Source of the DNA: Yersinia hibernica
Lineage (GTDB): Bacteria > Pseudomonadota > Gammaproteobacteria > Enterobacterales > Enterobacteriaceae
Direction of reading: 5' to 3'
Assembly (NCBI RefSeq): GCF_004124235.1
Contig: NZ_CP032487.1
Location: 2,728,001-2,792,000, forward strand
Length of the DNA: 64,000 nt
Part shown: piece by piece, positions 40,663 to 48,030 of the stretch
Position numbering within the stretch: the stretch's first letter is position 1
How the letters are laid out: each line of letters begins with the position of its first letter
Position numbers and translations under genes: made by a program
The notes under the pieces: generated by a model
What the model was told of the DNA's origin: nothing
Seen by the model: only the letters and a program-made list of their open reading frames with translations
Databases searched by the model: none

Positions 40663-41227
40663 ATTGCTCATTTTAATATTCCCTTTCGCACACGGACTAG
40701 GTATGTAGTAGAAATAAAAACCCCGCACCGTAGCCTGGCCTGGCCTCAAATATGAACCATACCTAAACTTGATTAATATGATTATGCGTAATGTTTTAAT
40801 AACGCATTGATCACATGTAGTAACGAATGGACTAAAAACAAAAATATATAATCACTATTTTTCGATATTCACAGCCAATTAAGTTCATTAAAACCATAAA
40901 AGTAATAATATTCATTTAAAAAATAAAAACCATGCCAGTAATTTGACTTAAATCATATAGTAAACGCAAGTTAACCGTACTCTATTAGAACCACTTCAAT
41001 GTTTCCTTGGTGTTGGCCGATTTGGCATCCCTTACTAGCCTGATAATAGTAAGTTTTTTTTATGCCCAATAGTTAATAGCACAATAATCGTGACTTTGTG
41101 GTACTCGATACCCGTGTAATAACGTCCCAATATTACCGCCGTGAAATAGACAATGGCTGCCACTGGCGCACTAACGCGCCAGAAAGCAAAGCCCATTTTC
41201 GGGTTTTGTTTGTGTACGTACTATTAT
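40663..41227. other. AT-rich intergenic region
   Basis: About 565 bp of very AT-rich DNA between a plus-strand lipoprotein gene and a minus-strand small gene. Nothing gene-like with a ribosome site is seen. Confidence 0.35.
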
Positions 41228-41545
41228 TTACTCTTCAAGATACCGACCACTTATTACATCCAATGCACCAGAAAGCATCTTCACCCCCCTGCATTGCCTG
41301 TCTTTTCCGGCACTTTTGTTGAATGGCGACTTACAAAACTGATTCATTCTCCCGGCCCAGTAAGCCTTAACTAACGAAGAATCAACCAGTTTTATACATG
41401 CAATATGTTCTTTCACCGAATAACTGCGAATACACGCCGCTTCCGATACGCGCGCTATCGCAGGCACTGGAATGTATTCATTTGTCGAAGAAGAACCAGA
41501 AAACGCCGAATTTGATATAAGTAGGATGCTTAGAAGTAATTTCAT
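41228..41545 (-). CDS. Small exported hypothetical protein
   Basis: 105 residues with a short signal peptide (MKLLLSILLISNSAFSGSSS, cut near residue 17). The mature part has four cysteines (in ACIRSY, ACIKLV, FCKSP and QCRG), suggesting two disulfides in the periplasm. AAGGAATT precedes the ATG. I do not recognise the family. Confidence 0.6.
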   Translation of the reverse strand: MKLLLSILLISNSAFSGSSSTNEYIPVPAIARVSEAACIRSYSVKEHIACIKLVDSSLVKAYWAGRMNQFCKSPFNKSAGKDRQCRGVKMLSGALDVISGRYLEE

Positions 41546-41646
41546 GTTAATTCCTTGTGTAAAACATGTGAAATATAAAATTACCTCCTAATTAACGAAA
41601 CTTCATATTAAGAATATTCAGTGCAAATATAGCTATGTAAAAAAAA

Positions 41647-41769
41647 GTGTACGGGGCGGAAAATACCCCCGCCACCGCCCTGCTATCTGGCAATGAGAAA
41701 TTCGTACCGCAGCAGATTGCCAACCCTACGCCAGACTGTGTTGACCGGGGTCAGACACAGCCGTTCTAA
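41647..41769 (+). pseudogene. Possible 3' remnant of a lost gene
   Basis: A GTG-started frame of 40 codons ends at TAA (41769). It reads with coding-like composition (GAENTPATALLSGNEKF, then VPQQIANPTPDCVDRGQTQ) and higher GC than its AT-rich surroundings. An in-frame stop lies just upstream. It looks like the tail of a larger gene cut off at the island edge. Family not recognised. Confidence 0.35.
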
Positions 41770-41920
41770 TGCTCATCAGGGAATAGCTTAAGATGGAAAT
41801 AGAATTTGTTGTTTCATTGGGTCTCACTAGGCCAATGAAATATTAAAAAACGCATAAAAATCCACGCCAGAAATCATCTGTATGGCACCATCCCATGTTT
41901 CAATCGCAAATATTAGGTTG

Positions 41921-41943
41921 GAAGACCTGCTCAGCAGGTCTTC
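41921..41943 (-). terminator. Strong hairpin ending the T3SS effector operon
   Basis: Perfect 10-bp stem GAAGACCTGC / GCAGGTCTTC with a 3-nt loop, starting 9 bp beyond the stop of the last minus-strand gene. On the minus strand it is followed by CAACCTAATATTT, so the U-run is poor, but the stability and position make it the likely operon terminator. Confidence 0.75.
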
Positions 41944-41952
41944 TAGTGAGGA

Positions 41953-42822
41953 TTATGGGAGAGTTGGTGGCTTCGGTAATACACCAGGAGGGCAATACTT
42001 TAGTAAAGCAGCGATTGCCTTACCCGCCTCTGATGACTCGGCCTGAATTGTATCGAGGTTTGCCGATATATCAAAAATTCGCGCAGAACAAATTTTATCC
42101 ACGACGCTACTGTCATACGCCCGGCCCTGAACGTGAATATTTTTATCACATTCTTCTTTATAAGTGCGCATGACCGAAAACAACGAAATTAATTTATCTT
42201 TATTATCTCTGGCGCCAGCCTGAGAAAGATCAAACTTGCCGTTGAAAATTTTCAATACCTCAACTCTATTATCCGTATTAGCGGCGAGTTTTTGACGCTC
42301 TTCGTGCGTGAATTTATTGTTGGCCAGCGCTTGCTCGCTCCAGTGTTTAACGAGAGAACTCATTGCAACACCGTCTACTTTGTTGCTACGAATAGCCTCT
42401 AAAAACACATTGGGATCTTTTAATAGCCCGTTTAATGTAGAACGACTGATGTTCGTCTCCCCACGAAACATACGATTTAAATAAGCAGGATCCCTGCACA
42501 TTTCTTCGCGTACTGCATGACAAACACTCCGGGTAAACTCTACCGAAATAGGGTCAATGGGGATTTTAACCGGCAGCGAAGACGACACGTTTGTCGCCGA
42601 TGGTTCCTGCTTTGGTCGCCATAGGTTTGATAAACGATGAACTCCCTCTGATACTACTTTTTTCATCGTTGCCACAGAATTAGATATTTTTGCTATGCAG
42701 GAGAGAACTCCCTCTTTGCCACTTTGCAGAGCTCGTTCAGCAACGGCGGAACCCTTAACATACAGCGAAGAGGCAATATCAGTCATCTCCCGATACTGAT
42801 TCTGAGATGGGAAGAAAATCAT
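41953..42822 (-). CDS. Candidate T3SS effector with a RhoGAP-like domain
   Basis: 289 residues, the last gene of the T3SS effector run, directly after the acyl carrier gene, where Salmonella SPI-1 has sicP-sptP. The first 85 residues are Ser/Lys-rich and suit a secretion and localisation region. Residues about 88-240 can be laid along a eukaryotic RhoGAP domain: PIDPISVEFTRSV (helix A), RMFRGETN in place of GIFRxSG (Arg120 as arginine finger), SSLVKHWSEQAL in place of LLKxxLRELP (Lys159), and ARDNKDKLISLF in place of PxxNxxTLxxL (Asn207). This is reading by eye; the K-N spacing is shorter than in classic members and the second Arg of the KxxxR motif is Glu163. If wrong, it is an unclassified effector. 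Confidence 0.6.
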   Translation of the reverse strand: MIFFPSQNQYREMTDIASSLYVKGSAVAERALQSGKEGVLSCIAKISNSVATMKKVVSEGVHRLSNLWRPKQEPSATNVSSSLPVKIPIDPISVEFTRSVCHAVREEMCRDPAYLNRMFRGETNISRSTLNGLLKDPNVFLEAIRSNKVDGVAMSSLVKHWSEQALANNKFTHEERQKLAANTDNRVEVLKIFNGKFDLSQAGARDNKDKLISLFSVMRTYKEECDKNIHVQGRAYDSSVVDKICSARIFDISANLDTIQAESSEAGKAIAALLKYCPPGVLPKPPTLP

Positions 42823-42889
42823 AATTCTATTTTCCTTTTGTTGAGCATTGTCGCCTTGCCATTGGCTCCGCGATATTTAACAAGAAATA

Positions 42890-43138
42890 TTAGATAACTT
42901 CCTGCACGCGCTGGATAATATCCCCGACGGTGAGGTTATTGCTGATATCTGATTCCGGGATCGTTACGCCTATTTCTTCGAGGCGCATCAAGAGATCAAT
43001 AAGCTCAACAGAATCCAGCGCTAGGTCAGTAATTAAACTGTCCTGCGGCTTAATATCATTTGGCAAAATACCGTTAACCTGATAAATAAGGTTAGCCACC
43101 TGCGATTCTACAGACTTATTAATTACTGAATCATTCAT
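42890..43138 (-). CDS. acpY: T3SS-associated acyl carrier protein (IacP/AcpY type)
   Basis: 82 residues of the acyl-carrier fold. The phosphopantetheine attachment motif is DSVEL with Ser43 (LALDSVELIDLL). It follows the SipA-like effector gene as iacP does in Salmonella and acpY does in the Yersinia Ysa cluster. Such proteins support secretion or modification of effectors. It starts 10 bp after the SipA-like stop. All residues expected for 4'-phosphopantetheine addition are present. Confidence 0.9.
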   Translation of the reverse strand: MNDSVINKSVESQVANLIYQVNGILPNDIKPQDSLITDLALDSVELIDLLMRLEEIGVTIPESDISNNLTVGDIIQRVQEVI

Positions 43139-43148
43139 AGTTAATTAC

Positions 43149-45047
43149 CTACGGCCGCCCGCCTCTACGTTTGAATTCAGCTAACTTTTCCTGAAAAGGA
43201 AGTAATTCCCTCGGCTGTTCAACTTTCTTATTATCGAGATTATCGAATACTGACTGATCCCTTGGCTTTAACTCCGAAAATATCTTACCCAGCTCGTCGG
43301 AGTCAGACTCGGAAACCGGGGGCAAATAACTCACCGGATTTGTTTCTCTGTTCCATAAACTCACAGTGCGCTCAGTAGTGTAGACAGGCTTGGTAACAGC
43401 CTTCTCCTTGGCATCACTAGTAGCCGTCGAGGCAAATCGGGCTGGCTGGAAACCATCAGCAACAGATTTCCGATTAGCCTGTTCACCGTTCTTTCGCCCA
43501 GCCCGAGGATTTAATTGTAATTCACCGTCAACAGCCATTGAGGAGGTAGCTAATATTCTCCCGACATCATGCTCTGCGGTTGGCTTTACTGTCTCTGTTT
43601 GAGAGGCGACACGGCCATTTTTATCCAGATGATCGAAAGCTGACGGATCTCTTTGTTTCAATGCTTCAAACTTATCCGCCAGCGTCACAACTTTTCCGCC
43701 GGCCTCGTTGAACTTAGGCTCGGTTTGCGTCTTATTCCCACGCAAATCCACCTTATCCAGATTATCTTCTTCTAAATTCTGCGTCTTCTGTGCTTTGGAT
43801 GCCCCACCATCTAACTCCGTCATCAATTCATTCTGATCAACCAGAATGATTGGTTTTTGTTGATCCGTGGGCACTGAGATAATGTTGGTCTGGTTGCTAG
43901 TGTCTGTTTCATCCACACCCGCTGTTTGAGTCGCACTACTCTGCGAGTCAGGTTTTGGTGTCTGGGTTTCGATCTCCGACGTAACATTATTCACATTCAC
44001 CTGCCGAGGGGCGGTGATCTGCTCCGGCTCAAAGCTCTGCACACTGGCCAGATTTCTCAAGAAATGACCTTCTACTCCGCTGTTCGCTTTAAACAGATCC
44101 TTGATCAGATTAATCTTTTCAACATTAGTCAGCCCGGAATCGAGAATATGTTTAACGATGGCGGAGTTAGAGTCTGTCGGCCCAGTAGCCGCAGCGCCAA
44201 CTGAATGGCTAATATCTCCAACATTTCCACCTTTACTGTTAACATTAACGGTAACCCCCCCCTGTCCTGGCGTGGTTGAAATAAATTGCCGCTGGTTATC
44301 AGCACCATCTTCCGGTTCTCTATTCAGAGGCTCGGGGCCTTTTGGAGTAGGCGTTACCTGCTCAGCATCATAAAATGTGAGGGTTTTTGAAATAGCCGTG
44401 CAATCATGGACAAAAAAGTTCAACTTCTGGGCCATCGTTTCCCATGGCTGATCGGGTTGCGCTAGGCCCTCCACATCGTGCTGCAACGTAGACTTACACA
44501 CATCCAGACATTGTTTGAAGATAACTTTATCCTGAACATTCACTGATTTCGCCTCGTGATGGGCTTCCCAGGCATGCATGCAATGTTCAATATACTGGTT
44601 AATTACCTTCTCAAAAGCTCCCGCGCTATATTTAGACACCAGAGCAGAGAGTTGCGCTGCCACCTTTTGCTCTTTTTTTTCATTACCACCGGCGGCGGCT
44701 AATTTATTACTAACAGTTTTAAGGGCGTTGATATCTTCTACATTTCCGCTATTTTCCACATCGCTATGAATTACACCGATAAGGGTCCTAATCTTATCAC
44801 CCTCGGTACTTAATTTCTTATTAAGGAAATCAAGCGTGAGATTTTTATGAGTTTCATGATAAACCAATTCTTTAGCATTAATTGTCTGATGCGGCTGCTG
44901 TAGAAATAGCGCTATGGGATCGTTTTTAGCTTCTGTAAGCAGACTGATAAAAGCCGGTCTACCGGTTGCACAAGCTGTACACCTTATTTCCCGGGCATAG
45001 TTAGCTTGAATATCCTGACTTGCTGCACCATTAACAGATCCAGGCAT
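43149..45047 (-). CDS. SipA/YspA-like T3SS effector
   Basis: 632 residues. The N-terminal 230 residues contain FEKVINQYIEHCMHAWEAHH, reminiscent of the SipA N-terminal/chaperone-binding region (QEVMPYIASCIEHNF). The middle (about 235-450) is disordered and rich in Asn, Gln, Thr. Two copies of a 16-residue motif FxxLKxRDxSxFDxLD occur at 460-475 and 590-605, and the chain ends FQEKLAEFKRRGGRP. Position between the SipD-like gene and acyl carrier gene equals sipA-iacP. SipA binds and stabilises host F-actin; whether this one does is inferred. Confidence 0.7.
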   Translation of the reverse strand: MPGSVNGAASQDIQANYAREIRCTACATGRPAFISLLTEAKNDPIALFLQQPHQTINAKELVYHETHKNLTLDFLNKKLSTEGDKIRTLIGVIHSDVENSGNVEDINALKTVSNKLAAAGGNEKKEQKVAAQLSALVSKYSAGAFEKVINQYIEHCMHAWEAHHEAKSVNVQDKVIFKQCLDVCKSTLQHDVEGLAQPDQPWETMAQKLNFFVHDCTAISKTLTFYDAEQVTPTPKGPEPLNREPEDGADNQRQFISTTPGQGGVTVNVNSKGGNVGDISHSVGAAATGPTDSNSAIVKHILDSGLTNVEKINLIKDLFKANSGVEGHFLRNLASVQSFEPEQITAPRQVNVNNVTSEIETQTPKPDSQSSATQTAGVDETDTSNQTNIISVPTDQQKPIILVDQNELMTELDGGASKAQKTQNLEEDNLDKVDLRGNKTQTEPKFNEAGGKVVTLADKFEALKQRDPSAFDHLDKNGRVASQTETVKPTAEHDVGRILATSSMAVDGELQLNPRAGRKNGEQANRKSVADGFQPARFASTATSDAKEKAVTKPVYTTERTVSLWNRETNPVSYLPPVSESDSDELGKIFSELKPRDQSVFDNLDNKKVEQPRELLPFQEKLAEFKRRGGRP

Positions 45048-45068
45048 AATAATTACTCCTCCACAGTC

Positions 45069-45536
45069 CTATATTTTTATATTGATGCAGGGTATAAAGC
45101 ATCGGATTAAAACCTTTAATAGTCGTTTCAAGATAGATTTATTTTCTTTAACATCCGTTTCTCGATCGCGACTCTGCCTTTCAGGTTGTTCGATTAATAG
45201 TTGTGATGCGCAGTCATTACTCCGGCCATAAATATTTTTTGCGGTGTCTGCCCGCATCTGGAAATAATAACGCTGACCTGCAAGAGGGCCTTCGCCGGCT
45301 GGAGAATAATGTTCTGGTCTTACCGAAGCACAGTCAAAATGCTCTGCGAAACTACCTTGCGAGCCATTAGATGACTCACTGCTCATACGACTTAAAAATC
45401 GATCTGGCTCTCCAAACCTGATCTGAAGCCCTGAAACACGACAGGCGAATTGGCCGTATGTTTCATTGCCTCCTTGAGTCAGATAACAATCTTGCCTTAG
45501 GCTTTCTTGCGATCTGGACGCGTAGATACTCTCCAT
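45069..45536 (-). CDS. Unknown T3SS-operon protein
   Basis: 155 residues from the ATG at 45536, which has GGTGAG eight bases upstream. It lies 20 bp after the SipD-like gene and 21 bp before the SipA-like gene, so it is co-transcribed. Most of it is polar (RFGEPDRFLSRMSSESSNG), with six cysteines, and it ends in a basic amphipathic/hydrophobic tail (SILKRLLKVLIRCFIPC). Salmonella SPI-1 has nothing here. Effector or operon-specific chaperone are both possible; the pI does not look like a typical acidic chaperone. Confidence 0.6.
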   Translation of the reverse strand: MESIYASRSQESLRQDCYLTQGGNETYGQFACRVSGLQIRFGEPDRFLSRMSSESSNGSQGSFAEHFDCASVRPEHYSPAGEGPLAGQRYYFQMRADTAKNIYGRSNDCASQLLIEQPERQSRDRETDVKENKSILKRLLKVLIRCFIPCINIKI

Positions 45537-45556
45537 AGCAATCACTCACCAGGTCA

Positions 45557-46669
45557 TTATCCGAATGCTTTAATAACATCTTTTGCACTTTCCGCCAGTG
45601 AGGCGATCGCACCACTCAAGACTTTATTTAAATTATCGAAGGTACTATTGGCCTGCGTATAGCGTTGGGCAAAAGACTGCATATTACCTTGTAAAGCACT
45701 CGCCCCCCCATTAAAAGAAGCCAGCCATGCCTGATAGCTGGCAGTGGATACTTTGTCCCCATTCATACCTGACGGATTCCTAGGTGCGGCATTATATTGG
45801 TCGAGATTGAACTCAATTTTACCGCTACCATCCACCTTAAAAGCTGGCTCAAGGGTCGTGACCATACTTTTACGCTGTTCAAGCGTCATCTGATCCCAAT
45901 TTTTAACGCTGCCCAGGGCAAGGGCAATGTTTTTAACTTCCGTCTCGAAGTCGGTATATCCCTGATTCATTTTGGTTGTATCAAATTTAACATTATTCCC
46001 ATCATCTCCAGAGGCAACTGCTTCTGCTGCTGCACCCTGTACATCCGTATTATAAGCTTTATACATTTCTGTATACTTCTGCATCAGATCAGCATAGAAG
46101 TCTACGTAATCACCTTTGATATTCTTAATGGCAAGCGCCATTCTTGCCCATAGTTCGGCATAACTGGTATGGATGGAAATTTCGTCTCTTTTATTACTAT
46201 CCTCCGGGGCCGCTTCCTGCACTGCCTTTTCTTTATCGGCCATAAATTGACTGACCGAATAGTTCGCTTTGGTACGGTTCGTGGCCACCTCGCGCTGGAT
46301 ATCCGCCAGCGCCAGAGCGGTGTTTTTTACCTGTTGTTTCTGGTTCGCGAGCATCTCAGCCACATCATCCGACGGCTGTGCGCGGTCATTGGTTGTCTTA
46401 AGATGCTCTAATGCGGTGCGCAGTTTGCTGTTATTGAAATCTTCTGCACTGGTATCCAGCCCATACTGATTAAGAGTTGCCCTGATACCATCAAGTTTAT
46501 CCGCCCTATTCGGGGCTTCCATTTGGGCAATCAGTTCTTTCAATAACGTTATATTCAGCTCTGAAGAAGAACCCGCGTGGGTTTCGGCAATTGGCGCAGA
46601 CTGGGTGGCACTAGTATCAGCTGGGCTATAGTGGATAGCATTGGGCAAAGTATTATTTACGGAAAACAT
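45557..46669 (-). CDS. sctA: T3SS needle-tip protein, SipD/IpaD/YspD family
   Basis: 370 residues from the ATG at 46669, placed 8 bp after AAGGA (the ATG two codons earlier is too close). The helical N-terminal part and the conserved segment SYAELWARMALAIKNIKGDYVDFYADL (about residues 170-195), plus the C-terminal SNFNGG/LASFNGGAS-type region, mark the IpaD family. It caps the needle and governs insertion of the SipB/SipC-like translocators. Order B-C-D matches SPI-1. Confidence 0.92.
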   Translation of the reverse strand: MFSVNNTLPNAIHYSPADTSATQSAPIAETHAGSSSELNITLLKELIAQMEAPNRADKLDGIRATLNQYGLDTSAEDFNNSKLRTALEHLKTTNDRAQPSDDVAEMLANQKQQVKNTALALADIQREVATNRTKANYSVSQFMADKEKAVQEAAPEDSNKRDEISIHTSYAELWARMALAIKNIKGDYVDFYADLMQKYTEMYKAYNTDVQGAAAEAVASGDDGNNVKFDTTKMNQGYTDFETEVKNIALALGSVKNWDQMTLEQRKSMVTTLEPAFKVDGSGKIEFNLDQYNAAPRNPSGMNGDKVSTASYQAWLASFNGGASALQGNMQSFAQRYTQANSTFDNLNKVLSGAIASLAESAKDVIKAFG

Positions 46670-46734
46670 AGCCATATTCCTTTTACAGCAACGTACGCTG
46701 ACTTTCTCTGCATACGTTGCTGATTCTATAAGAG

Positions 46735-47979
46735 TTAGCGAGTACGTTCGGCGATGGAAGACACCGCGCTGTTATTAGCGTTGAGCACACTGTCAGTCAT
46801 GCTTCTTATTGCCGCATTAGTTTCAGCGGCTTTCTTAGCCGTCTGACTCTGGGTATTGGCCAGTTCGTTATTTACATCACGATCAGCACGAGCCAGCTCT
46901 GCCTCTTTCTGTTTCTCAGCGGCGGCTACGCCAAACGCGCCTTCTGCAGCCCCCTGCCCGGAACGAATCCCCTGGTTGGCATACTCAGCGGTAACACGAC
47001 TTTTCTGTGTAGCAAGTTGTACCGCATTGTGGTTATCACGCTTAAGCGAGCTGGCATGCAGATCTGCCGCTTGCGGATGACTCATGGTGGCCTCAACATC
47101 ACTGGATAGCTTCTTGTTCTGATGCACCATGGTGTCTTTGCCACTTTTGATCGCGCTCTGATGCTCACGAACACCAAGCTCAAGATTTCTTGCCGGTTTG
47201 AGGTTTTTGGTGATCGAGGTGCCTTCTTTATTCAGCGCTTTCATCTGAGTCGCGGTCGTTGCCCCCTGACCTGCTATCCCCATCACACCGGAAGTAATTG
47301 CACCGTTAAGATTCTGCCGCGCAGCCTCGATGGTTTTATTACCCGCTCGGGCCGCCGCATCGACGCCCCTGATAGTTGCCGCTGCAGCCGCTTTGTTTGC
47401 ATCTCGCTCAGCATTCAACATCGTGGTGGTGATAGTATTGCTCACTTCAAGCTGCTTCATCGAGCCGACAACGTTGATAAAGTGTGGGCCTACAGCATCT
47501 GTGGCGGTGATATCAGTGCCACCTTCAACAGCTGGCTGTGAGCGAGCCTGAGTGGAGGACGACGAAGTGTTGGTGACCGTCGACTCACTAGTGTTTTTGC
47601 TATTCTCTGCCGACTTATTATTTGGCTGAGTAATATTAATCTGTGACGTCAGTACGCCAGGCACCGTCGCTGCCAGACGTTCTGCTTTGTTGGCATCGCC
47701 TTCCCCTGCGACCGATAACTTCACAACTTTAGCCGGCGAATCAGTTTCTATTTCTCCCCCATTACGTTTCTGTGCCGCTGACATGGCATGGGTAGTGTCA
47801 CTGCGCAAACTCTGTTTTTCCATCATCAATGACAACATGCCATCCTTTTTCGCCAAGTCAGACACATCTTGGATATTTCTTTTCTCTTCATGAACAACAA
47901 CATTCTTTATTTCTGTCTGAACATGTTGCGACTGAAAAATACGCTCTTGCGAACCAGCACCATTAATTGAACCAGACAT
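46735..47979 (-). CDS. sctB: T3SS translocator, SipC/IpaC/YspC family
   Basis: 414 residues. Opens with MSGSINGAGSQ. The Ser/Thr/Asn-rich N-terminal region is followed by an Ala/Gly-rich hydrophobic helix (about 210-235, GAITSGVMGIAGQGATTATQ region) and a long coiled-coil C-terminus with AEYANQGIRSGQGAAEG and the family end (SMTDSVLNANNSAVSSIAERTR). With the SipB-like protein it forms the pore in the host membrane. It starts 52 bp after the SipB-like gene. Confidence 0.9.
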   Translation of the reverse strand: MSGSINGAGSQERIFQSQHVQTEIKNVVVHEEKRNIQDVSDLAKKDGMLSLMMEKQSLRSDTTHAMSAAQKRNGGEIETDSPAKVVKLSVAGEGDANKAERLAATVPGVLTSQINITQPNNKSAENSKNTSESTVTNTSSSSTQARSQPAVEGGTDITATDAVGPHFINVVGSMKQLEVSNTITTTMLNAERDANKAAAAATIRGVDAAARAGNKTIEAARQNLNGAITSGVMGIAGQGATTATQMKALNKEGTSITKNLKPARNLELGVREHQSAIKSGKDTMVHQNKKLSSDVEATMSHPQAADLHASSLKRDNHNAVQLATQKSRVTAEYANQGIRSGQGAAEGAFGVAAAEKQKEAELARADRDVNNELANTQSQTAKKAAETNAAIRSMTDSVLNANNSAVSSIAERTR

Positions 47980-48030
47980 AATTGATAAAACTCCTTTATT
48001 TTATTGAGAGTAAAAACATATTCCCGCCGT

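Noticed and set aside
41740..41769. GGGGTCAGACACAG segment as an insertion-sequence end
   Set aside because: Only one copy and no inverted partner or target duplication could be found nearby.
41895..42173. Plus-strand 92-codon frame overlapping the 3' end of the candidate RhoGAP gene
   Set aside because: Antisense to a gene with good start, operon context and terminator; no protein family seen.
41953..42822. SopE-type GEF as an alternative reading of the last T3SS gene
   Set aside because: A short DPAY match and an AGAR near the place of the GAGA loop exist, but the rest does not line up, whereas the RhoGAP pattern runs along the whole domain.
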